Below are positions 1 to 5,027 of a DNA stretch of 6,637 nucleotides, piece by piece. Source of the DNA: Methanobacterium sp. Its GTDB lineage: Archaea > Methanobacteriota > Methanobacteria > Methanobacteriales > Methanobacteriaceae. Location of the stretch: positions 1 through 6,637 of the forward strand of contig JAJFTX010000120.1 of NCBI GenBank assembly GCA_021372715.1, in the 5' to 3' direction. The notes beneath the pieces are model-generated. The model was not told where the DNA came from. It did not search any database and worked only from the letters and a program-made list of their open reading frames with translations. Every line of letters begins with the position of its first letter. Position 1 is the first letter of the stretch. Made by a program: the position numbers and the translations under genes.

Positions 1-215
1 AATACTCCTCAAACAAAATCATACCCAACTTCGAAACCTACTTCCTATTCCTAAAAGACCCCAAAGTACCAAAAACAACAAACCAAATAGAAAACTACTT
101 CCAAAAAACACTCCCAAAACACATTAAAAGGATAATGAAAATCCCTAAAGGCATAATGACAAGAATATGGCAAAGAAAAAAATTCTGGGACCAACGAAAC
201 CTCAAAACCACCTAA
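1..215 (+). CDS. DDE transposase, C-terminal fragment (5' end outside window)
   Basis: An open frame enters from the left edge (first full codon at 3) and ends at TAA 213-215, giving about 70 residues. The segment TTNQIENYFQKTLPK followed by a basic stretch resembles the region around the last catalytic glutamate of DDE transposases, where Thr-Asn-x-x-Glu precedes a short helix; the candidate catalytic Glu is codon 90-92. The end is rich in Lys, Arg and Trp (MTRIWQRKKFWDQRN), as in many transposase C-termini. The coding strand is strikingly poor in G and rich in A and C, unlike the genes downstream, which fits a mobile element of separate origin. The IS family cannot be named from this piece, and whether the element is intact depends on sequence to the left. 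Confidence 0.6.
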   Translation, partial: YSSNKIIPNFETYFLFLKDPKVPKTTNQIENYFQKTLPKHIKRIMKIPKGIMTRIWQRKKFWDQRNLKTT

Positions 216-229
216 CCCACAAAAACTTT

Positions 230-251
230 ACAGTACCACATAATGTCCTGT
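230..251. repeat. Short inverted repeat downstream of transposase
   Basis: ACAGTAC (230-236) and GTCCTGT (245-251) are inverted copies matching at 6 of 7 positions around an 8-base loop, 15 bases after the transposase stop. This could be part of the element's terminal repeat or a weak hairpin. The other end of the element is outside the window, so this is only a candidate. Confidence 0.25.
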
Positions 252-257
252 TTATAC

Positions 258-266
258 TTTTATATA
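258..266 (+). promoter_or_regulatory. Candidate archaeal TATA box
   Basis: TTTTATATA matches the archaeal TATA consensus. With the usual spacing of about 25 bases, transcription would start near 285-295 and run into the region of the 350-544 ORF and the PepSY-like gene. No sequence proof of activity; the region is AT-rich, so chance matches are likely. Confidence 0.35.
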
Positions 267-279
267 GTATGAATTACGT

Positions 280-306
280 ACCAAATTATATAGATATATA
301 TTTGGT
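280..306. repeat. AT-rich palindrome, possible operator or recombination site
   Basis: ACCAAAT (280-286) and ATTTGGT (300-306) are perfect 7-base inverted arms around a 13-base TATA-rich centre. The palindrome lies between the candidate TATA box and the first coding scraps. It could bind a dimeric regulator, be a recombinase arm site, or reflect the AT-rich composition. Confidence 0.3.
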
Positions 307-369
307 GACCCCAGAGTAAAAGAGCTATTCGAAAGCCGAAATCTCAAAGATGCTACCAGGAGTATTTAA
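304..369 (+). pseudogene. Possible N-terminal remnant of a tyrosine recombinase
   Basis: The frame starting at 304 reads GDPRVKELFESRNLKDATRS and meets a TAA at 367-369. The pattern of a short acidic-Pro start, 'DPRVKELFESRNLK', then 'AT..IY' resembles the first helix of the core-binding domain in archaeal phage-type integrases. Just past the stop, another frame reads YLKKSIDLHSH, which would continue such a helix after a frameshift. No catalytic Arg-His-Arg-Tyr domain follows. No ATG opens this frame: the nearest upstream stop is TAG at 265-267 and only non-standard starts lie between. The assignment rests on recalled family resemblance and is tentative. Confidence 0.3.
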
Positions 370-544
370 AGAAGTCAATAGACCTACATTCTCACGTCTA
401 TCACCACCACTCCCTGAAATATGTCGTTACATACCTTTTTCTATACTCAAAGAAAGGATAAAAGAACTGGAATCAGTTGTAACATATCTGAAACCGGAAT
501 TCCTTGAGGAAATATCAGAATCCTGTGAAGTAGAAGAAATTTAA
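350..544 (+). CDS. Small hypothetical ORF, 64 aa, possibly remnant
   Basis: The ORF runs from ATG 350 to TAA 542-544 with no Shine-Dalgarno sequence before the start. The first third is rich in Pro, Arg and Ser and does not look folded. The second half (residues about 33-64, containing ILKERIKELESVVTYLKPEF) looks like genuine protein: an amphipathic Lys/Glu helix and an acidic end (EEISESCEVEEI). It overlaps the recombinase-like scrap in a different frame, so it may be the surviving 3' part of a longer broken gene rather than a gene in its own right. It ends 17 bases before the TTG start of the next gene and could be co-transcribed with it. I do not recognise a family. Confidence 0.35.
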   Translation: MLPGVFKEVNRPTFSRLSPPLPEICRYIPFSILKERIKELESVVTYLKPEFLEEISESCEVEEI

Positions 545-550
545 ATTAAT

Positions 551-556
551 GGGGGA
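551..556 (+). promoter_or_regulatory. Ribosome binding site deciding a TTG start
   Basis: GGGGGA lies 5 bases before TTG 562, the only sensible start in this frame. It resembles the GGGGA sites before the ORF at 1356 and before hsdM. Confidence 0.6.
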
Positions 557-561
557 TAATT

Positions 562-963
562 TTGGATAATACAGTCAAAATATTAATAATAGTTGTGATA
601 ATCCTTGTTGGTGCATTAGGGTTAGCAGGTGGTTTTATTTTACAAGGACAGTTTATGAATAAAAATTCTACTGTTAATCAAAGTAACACAACTGTAAATA
701 CTACAAATAACAATACAACACAAAGTAGCAATCAATCAAATAATCAACAATCCGGGTTTATAAGTGAGAGCCAGGCAATAAGCATAGCCCAATCTGCCGT
801 GCCGGAAGATACACGCTTTTTTATAATAACTTCGCCGACTCCTGATTATCCTTACTATCAAGTGGGCACCGACTTCAGTTACGGCCATCCTGACGGACAT
901 GTTACAATCGATGCCGTTACTGGTGAGGTAGTACAAATAAAGCATGGCTTGAGTCCCCCATGA
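562..963 (+). CDS. Membrane-anchored PepSY-like surface protein, 133 aa
   Basis: The protein has three parts. A hydrophobic N-terminal segment (residues about 5-28, with LIIVVIILVGALGLAGG) would act as an uncleaved anchor or signal. A linker at about 33-63 is almost only Asn, Thr, Ser and Gln and holds several N-x-S/T sequons, as expected for an N-glycosylated archaeal surface protein. A small globular domain at about 66-129 starts ISESQAISIAQSAVP and ends VTIDAVTGEVVQIKHG, the helix plus final beta-strand pattern (xxDAxTGEVV) of PepSY-type domains. Such domains are linked to protease inhibition or extracytoplasmic binding in other families; the ligand here is unknown. The start is TTG 562, chosen because GGGGGA at 551-556 lies 5 bases upstream, while ATG 549 is in another frame and stops quickly. 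It is not obviously linked to the restriction genes. Confidence 0.8.
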   Translation: MDNTVKILIIVVIILVGALGLAGGFILQGQFMNKNSTVNQSNTTVNTTNNNTTQSSNQSNNQQSGFISESQAISIAQSAVPEDTRFFIITSPTPDYPYYQVGTDFSYGHPDGHVTIDAVTGEVVQIKHGLSPP

Positions 964-1026
964 GTGTGGCCTGTGATTTTAGGCCGTACCGATGAGTTAG
1001 TACAAGTAACGCATGGTTTTGGGTGA
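964..1026 (+). pseudogene. In-frame partial duplicate of the PepSY-like gene's 3' end
   Basis: After TGA 961-963 the same reading frame stays open to TGA 1024-1026 and reads TDELVQVTHGFG, a diverged copy of TGEVVQIKHGLS from the end of the PepSY-like gene. At the DNA level 918-953 and 987-1022 align without gaps at an offset of 69 bases (exactly 23 codons), with 28 of 36 bases identical. It has no start or upstream domain, so it is a decayed tandem duplicate of the last strand, or what remains of a second full copy after deletion. GGCCT (968-972) and AGGCC (981-985) could form a small hairpin here. Confidence 0.6.
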
Positions 1027-1178
1027 AAATTTATGGCAATCTATTATTAGTCAAAAAAGACCACAGTCCAAGTGAAGGAACGCTCGCCAAGGCATGGAGT
1101 TTGGATAAGGGCTTACTGGAAGAATACCAGGAAAAATTGAAGGATTCAGAGCTATATTCAGGTCATTACGCAGGATGA
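1023..1178 (+). pseudogene. Orphan coding remnant, about 51 codons
   Basis: From GTG 1023 to TGA 1176-1178 the frame reads like real protein, with KAWSLDKGLLEEYQEKLKDS in its second half, then a Tyr/Gly/His-rich end. The composition is balanced and helix-forming, unlike random AT-rich sequence. There is no ribosome binding site before the GTG, and the frame begins inside the duplicated PepSY tail, so I take it as the 3' end of a lost gene joined to that duplicate by deletion. I do not recognise the family; a short genuine gene is possible but less likely. Confidence 0.35.
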
Positions 1179-1237
1179 ACTCTAAAAATCGTCACAGAAA
1201 TCCTTTAATTGAGCTGTGGATAGCTACTTATTAAAAT

Positions 1238-1327
1238 TCATTCTATAGACTTTAGCTGTGTATTTTCCAAAATCAGTCCACCATATTTCTCCTGCGTTTT
1301 TAACCAGTCATCTTCATTTATTATCAA
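1238..1327 (-). pseudogene. Short minus-strand coding scrap, 29 codons
   Basis: On the minus strand, from TTG at 1327 to TGA at 1238-1240, the frame reads INEDDWLKTQEKYGG followed by LILENTQLKSIE. It looks like the C-terminus of a soluble protein and is preceded directly by an in-frame stop, so it cannot be part of a longer intact gene. No ribosome binding site is evident. It is probably the eroded end of a gene; the family is not recognised. Confidence 0.25.
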
Positions 1328-1344
1328 TTAAATTATAATAATAC

Positions 1345-1349
1345 GGGGA
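1345..1349 (+). promoter_or_regulatory. Ribosome binding site of the 34-aa ORF
   Basis: GGGGA sits 6 bases before ATG 1356. The stretch GGGGATATTTAATG here is nearly identical to GGGGATATTAATG at the start of hsdM (2999-3011). An AT-rich TATA-like stretch (AAATTATAATAATA, about 1329-1342) lies just upstream. Confidence 0.45.
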
Positions 1350-1355
1350 TATTTA

Positions 1356-1460
1356 ATGAGTATTGAATTAAAAAAACAGATAAAAGATCATTTCCTCCTT
1401 TATATCATTAAACTTTTTTGTAATAATTTTTTCATGGAAGTTATATCAAAACTTATCTAA
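1356..1460 (+). CDS. Small hypothetical ORF, 34 aa, with good ribosome binding site
   Basis: ATG 1356 to TAA 1458-1460 encodes 34 residues beginning MSIELKKQIKDHF and continuing with a hydrophobic and aromatic stretch (LLYIIKLFCNNFF) that could form an amphipathic or membrane helix. Its GGGGA ribosome binding site at 1345-1349 is as good as that of hsdM, which is the main argument that it is translated. It ends 21 bases before the ATG of the broken NERD gene, so both may share a transcript. It could be a genuine small protein, a leader ORF, or the surviving start of a deleted gene. No family recognised. Confidence 0.35.
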   Translation: MSIELKKQIKDHFLLYIIKLFCNNFFMEVISKLI

Positions 1461-1481
1461 ATACCAAATAATTTTTATATT

Positions 1482-2062
1482 ATGGGCTGGATTATTGCAA
1501 TAATAGGGGCACTAGTTTATATGGGTATAACGAAGGCCGCAGCTGGATTAAAGGAGACGAAGGAGAAAAGTTAGTTTCATTATGCCTGGAAGATCTCCCT
1601 GCAGGTTATTTTGTCTTTAATGATGTGACCATACCGGGTGGTAAAGGTAACTTCGATCATGTAATAATTGGGCCTACTGGGATATTTTTAATAGAAACTA
1701 AGAATTATTCTGGTTTCTTTAAGATATACGGGGATGACTGGTATAGTCGCTCTTCAGGTCAAAAAATGAAGAGAAACCCTGGTAATCAGGTTAGATTAAA
1801 TGCTTTAAATTTGAGTAAATTTCTAAATAAGAAATTAGGTAGAAAAATTTGGGTCACAGGTGTAGTAGCTCTTATAAAAAACAATTTTAAGATAATCAAG
1901 AAGCCCAAATATTACTCTGTTGTGGGAGCAGGGGATTTAAATCAGTTTATATTGAGAAACAATAATAAAATTGATAAAGAATCTGTAAATAACATAGTTA
2001 ATTTAATGCAGGATTATTCTACTGAAATTTATTATAAAAAAGAAGATGTTGAATTAGAGTAA
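1482..2062 (+). pseudogene. NERD-domain nuclease-related protein with N-terminal membrane anchor, frameshifted
   Basis: Read across one frameshift this is a protein of about 193 residues. ATG 1482 opens a short hydrophobic anchor (MGWIIAIIGALVYMGI). That frame then runs to a TAG at 1572-1574. The frame one base off carries the NERD domain: SWIKGDEGEKLV, LPAGYFVFNDV, then GKGNFDHVIIGPTGIFLIETKNY-type sequence ending at TAA 2060-2062. NERD belongs to the PD-(D/E)xK nuclease superfamily. The likely catalytic residues are all present: Glu in GDEGE, Asp in FDHV, and Glu and Lys in IETK. The shift is a net one-base loss between about 1521 and 1548. Starting instead at GTG 1625 gives 145 residues but drops the first conserved Glu, and I see no ribosome binding site there, so I prefer a broken gene or a base error in the assembly. 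No ribosome binding site is seen before ATG 1482 either. Confidence 0.7.
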
Positions 2063-2106
2063 TTTGAATTAAACTAATTAAAAGCATTCGATTTTAGAGA
2101 TTAATA

Positions 2107-2289
2107 CTAATAATTTTTAAAACAGAATTCATGTGTAAATTTAGCACCAGGGCATGATAGTAGTGTTGCTATAAAATTTTCACTAGTTTCTACGGCCCAA
2201 CGAGCAAAATCACAGTTTGTTACTTTTCCAAGCTGTAAAGCTTTTTCATCATGTGGTTTAAGATGTACTAAGTACCTGATATCCCATTT
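2107..2289 (-). pseudogene. Unidentified C-terminal coding fragment downstream of the Mrr-like remnant
   Basis: On the minus strand, from after a TGA at 2290-2292 to TAG at 2107-2109, a frame of about 60 codons looks strongly protein-like: KPHDEKALQLGKVTNCDFAR, then WAVETSENFIATLLSCPGAK and FTHEFCFKNY. It overlaps the end of the Mrr-like frame by about 30 bases in another frame and has no start codon of its own. It contains no GxD or QxK pattern expected for the rest of an Mrr catalytic core. I take it as the 3' end of a different gene, or of an unusual C-terminal domain, brought next to the Mrr-like start by deletion and frameshift. Function unknown. Confidence 0.4.
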
Positions 2290-2835
2290 TCATAAATAAT
2301 ATTTTCAATAGTTGTTCAAATTGTAAACCATTAAAATTATCTGTATCTTCAATAATGATAATATTACTTGCTTTTAAAGGGTTTAATTTCTCTTTTTCAA
2401 GGGTATTTATTTTATCCATTACTCGTTTAATTTTTCTTATCAACTTTATCCTAACTTTATTATTCTGATCATAATAAAGAGCTTTTTTATAAGAAAATAA
2501 GGCATTTTCATATTCTTCTAGAGCAAAAAAAGAATTCCCAAGTTTCATCCATAATATTTTGTTATATTCCATTGTCAATTATTTTTTTATAACAAGTAAT
2601 AGCAGAAGAAAATTCTTTTTTTTTCATAAAAAGAATCCCCATATCCCATTAATTTACCAGAACTATTTAAATTAAGAATATCTTCACTTAAGGCATCATC
2701 AGTCGGATTAACTTGTAAAAAGGGTTTACCACCATTACAGCAAAATTTAGAGTGTGGAAGATTTTTAAAATTACAATTACTACAAAAAAAGTCTAAGTTT
2801 GTAATCTCCTCTTTGGGCTGAATAATTTTCCTCAC
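2258..2835 (-). pseudogene. Broken zinc ribbon-TPR-Mrr-like endonuclease gene
   Basis: Three minus-strand frames join into one protein. From GTG 2835, residues about 17-38 form a zinc ribbon (FCSNCNFKNLPHSKFCCNGGKPF); the fourth ligand is Gly where Cys is expected, a single TGT to GGT change. Near 2645-2650 the frame shifts to MGILFMKKKEFSSAITCYKK, a TPR helix pair. Near 2575-2585 it shifts again to a second TPR (KLGNSFFALEEYENALFSYK, then KALYYDQNN). A charged linker and NFNGLQFEQLLKILFMKMGY follow, which match the 'G..FE..L..L..KMGY' start of Mrr-type restriction endonuclease domains. The frame stops at TAA 2258-2260 before any catalytic GxD...QxK residues. Two shifts, a lost zinc ligand and no active site make this a pseudogene. 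It would have encoded a modification-dependent or foreign-DNA nuclease. It is convergent with the NERD gene and divergent from hsdM. Confidence 0.6.
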
Positions 2836-3008
2836 CCTACAATATATACAATCTTTATTAATTTATAATAATTTCATAATTTATCAATTTCACTTTAAAT
2901 TTATAAAAACCAATTATAAATAAAATTATAATTATTGTGATGAAAATAGCAATAAGATAAGGAATATAACTTATATGAATCATAATGTTTTATTAGAAGG
3001 GGATATTA
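2836..3008. promoter_or_regulatory. Divergent AT-rich intergenic region with hsdM promoter candidates
   Basis: This very AT-rich 173-base gap separates the minus-strand zinc ribbon gene from hsdM and must hold the hsd promoter. TATA-like candidates for the plus strand are TTTATAAAA (2900-2908) and TTATAAAT (2914-2921). CTTATATGA (2970-2978) would place the start almost on the ribosome binding site. The minus strand of 2910-2922 also contains a TTTATAAT-like box that could serve the pseudogene. Base composition makes the true box uncertain; no clear operator repeat is seen. Confidence 0.4.
2999..3003 (+). promoter_or_regulatory. hsdM ribosome binding site
   Basis: GGGGA, in the context AAGGGGAT, lies 5 bases before ATG 3009 and supports that start. 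Confidence 0.6.
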
Positions 3009-5027
3009 ATGGGGAACTTTCAAGAAAAAGTGACATTTATATGGGATCTTGCAGACCTTTTAAGAGGATCCTATAAGCGAAATGAATATCAAAAGGTCAT
3101 ATTACCCTTTACTGTTTTAAAAAGATTTGATAGTGTATTAAAATACTCTAAACCTGCTGTCCTTGAGGCATATAATAAGTTTAATGATAGTATTGAGAAT
3201 TTAGATCCTATTCTTCAGGGTGCAGCTGTGGATAAAGAAGGACATGAATTAGGCTTTTATAATTATTCTGAATATGATTTTAAATCTCTTATAGAGGATC
3301 CAGATCATATTGAAGAAAATTTAATGCATTACTTGGATTCTTTCAGTCCTAATGTTCAGGATATTTTTGATAATTTCTATATAAAAAACCATATCAGTCG
3401 TCTATCTAAAGCCAATCTATTATATTTATTAATTAAGAAATTCACTGAATCTAAGGTGGATTTACATCCGGATAAAGTTTCTAATCATGAAATGGGAACT
3501 ATTTTTGAGGAACTTATACGTAAATTTTCTGAACAATCCAATGAGGAAGCTGGAGAGCACTTCACACCCCGAGATGTTGTTAAACTAATGACAAATTTAA
3601 TTTTTATTGAGAATGGCATCCATTTAAAACAGGAAAATTTAATCAAAAAAATATATGACCCTGCCTGTGGAACTGGAGGAATGCTCACCAGCTGCAAAAA
3701 TTACATAAGAGAATTAAATAACTCAGTTACTGCAGTATTATATGGACAGGAAGTAAATGAAGAAATTTACGCTATCTGTAAAGCAGATATGTTAATAAAG
3801 GGAGAAAATTCCGATAACATCAAAGGACCTTCTTCAACATTATCAGATGACCAGTTACCAGATGATCACTTCGACTTCATGATCTCCAATCCACCCTATG
3901 GCCGTAAATGGGAGCAGGATAAAGAAGCTGTAGATAAAGAAGCTGAACGTGGATTTGATGGTCGATTTGGAGCGGGAACACCCAGAATCAATGATGGACA
4001 ATTACTATTTTTAGAACACATGCTCTCCAAAATGAAAACAGATGAAAAATCCAGAATAGCCGTTATCACCAATGGATCACCACTTTTTACAGGTGATGCA
4101 GGATCTGGAGAAAGCAACATCAGAAAATGGATCATCGAAAACGATTACCTGGAGGCAATAATTGGTTTACCAGATCAACTATTTTACAACACAGGCATCA
4201 GAACTTACATCTGGGTTTTAACCAATGAAAAACCCAAAGAACGTTTAGGAAAGATACAGTTAGTTGATGCTTCCACCAAATACGTGAAGATGAGAAAAAG
4301 CCTGGGAAATAAGAGACATCAGCTCTCCAGTGAAAATATACAGGATATTTTAAATTTATATGAAAAATTTGAGGAAAATGATGAGATAAAAATCTTCGAT
4401 AATGAAGATTTCGGCTACACCAAAGTAACTGTGGAACGACCATTACAACTGAATTTTAAGGTAACTGATGAACGATTAGAAAATCTTTACGCTGTTAATG
4501 CTTATTCAAAGTTAGCTAAAAGCAAGAGCAAAGATCCAGAATTAAAACTCAAAGAAGAAGCAGAAGGAAAGAAAAAACAGGAAGAAATCATACAAGCACT
4601 CAAACAAATCAACACTACCTACACTAAATGGGATGAATTCGAAAAACAAATCAAAAAAGCCTTGAACCAGTTCAAAATATCACCAGCATTTACTAAAAAC
4701 ATCATCCTGGCACTATCCGAACACGATGACAAAGCAGACTATGTAACCGATGCCAAAGGAAAGAAAAAACCAGACGGAAAACTCAGAGATACAGAGAAGA
4801 TACCCTTAAAGGAAAATATAGATGAATACTTCAAAAGAGAAGTCTTACCATACTACCATGATGCATGGATGGACCGCAAAAAGGACAAAATCGGTTATGA
4901 GATAAACTTCACCCAATACTTCTACAAATACGAACCACCAAGACCCTTAGAAGAAATTGAAAAAGACATAAAGAAAGTTACCGCTGAGATACAGGAACTC
5001 ATAAAGGAGGACATGGATGAAACTTAA
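3009..5027 (+). CDS. hsdM: Type I restriction-modification system, DNA methyltransferase subunit HsdM
   Basis: HsdM transfers a methyl group from S-adenosylmethionine to N6 of adenine in the sequence chosen by HsdS, protecting host DNA; with HsdR the complex also restricts. The 672-residue protein has the helical HsdM N-terminal domain (about 8-160), then the N6-adenine methyltransferase fold. The key motifs are intact: GEHFTPRDVV (182-191), the AdoMet-binding DPACGTGGM (217-225) and the catalytic NPPYG (294-298). A typical FGYTKVTVERPLQLNF block closes the fold (468-483). The last 190 residues are a Lys/Glu-rich, partly coiled-coil extension ending with REVLPYYHDAWMD and YKYEPPRPLEEIEKDIKK. 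This makes the protein longer than EcoKI HsdM (529 residues) but fits the longer HsdM subgroup. ATG 3009 follows GGGGA by 5 bases. It overlaps hsdS by 11 bases, implying coupled translation. No sign of damage. Confidence 0.95.
   Translation: MGNFQEKVTFIWDLADLLRGSYKRNEYQKVILPFTVLKRFDSVLKYSKPAVLEAYNKFNDSIENLDPILQGAAVDKEGHELGFYNYSEYDFKSLIEDPDHIEENLMHYLDSFSPNVQDIFDNFYIKNHISRLSKANLLYLLIKKFTESKVDLHPDKVSNHEMGTIFEELIRKFSEQSNEEAGEHFTPRDVVKLMTNLIFIENGIHLKQENLIKKIYDPACGTGGMLTSCKNYIRELNNSVTAVLYGQEVNEEIYAICKADMLIKGENSDNIKGPSSTLSDDQLPDDHFDFMISNPPYGRKWEQDKEAVDKEAERGFDGRFGAGTPRINDGQLLFLEHMLSKMKTDEKSRIAVITNGSPLFTGDAGSGESNIRKWIIENDYLEAIIGLPDQLFYNTGIRTYIWVLTNEKPKERLGKIQLVDASTKYVKMRKSLGNKRHQLSSENIQDILNLYEKFEENDEIKIFDNEDFGYTKVTVERPLQLNFKVTDERLENLYAVNAYSKLAKSKSKDPELKLKEEAEGKKKQEEIIQALKQINTTYTKWDEFEKQIKKALNQFKISPAFTKNIILALSEHDDKADYVTDAKGKKKPDGKLRDTEKIPLKENIDEYFKREVLPYYHDAWMDRKKDKIGYEINFTQYFYKYEPPRPLEEIEKDIKKVTAEIQELIKEDMDET
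5006..5010 (+). promoter_or_regulatory. hsdS ribosome binding site inside hsdM
   Basis: GGAGG (in AAGGAGGA, 5004-5011) lies 6 bases before ATG 5017, within the last codons of hsdM, so hsdS is translated from the same message. Confidence 0.65.

Noticed and set aside
736..945. Minus-strand ORF of 69 codons
   Set aside because: It lies wholly opposite the PepSY-like gene, which has a clear anchor, linker and domain; the minus-strand translation shows no recognisable structure.
2063..2130. Terminator after the NERD gene
   Set aside because: There is only a short T-rich stretch (around 2112-2118) in a generally AT-rich region with no stem; too weak to call.
2616..2624. Nine-base T run as a phase-variable slippery tract
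   Set aside because: The frame change in the zinc ribbon-TPR gene is needed upstream of it, near 2645-2650, because a stop in the TPR frame lies there; the tract itself does not explain the shift.
3485..4443. Three minus-strand ORFs (3485-3697, 3896-4135, 4198-4443)
   Set aside because: They are opposite the conserved methyltransferase motifs of hsdM and are shadows of its codons.
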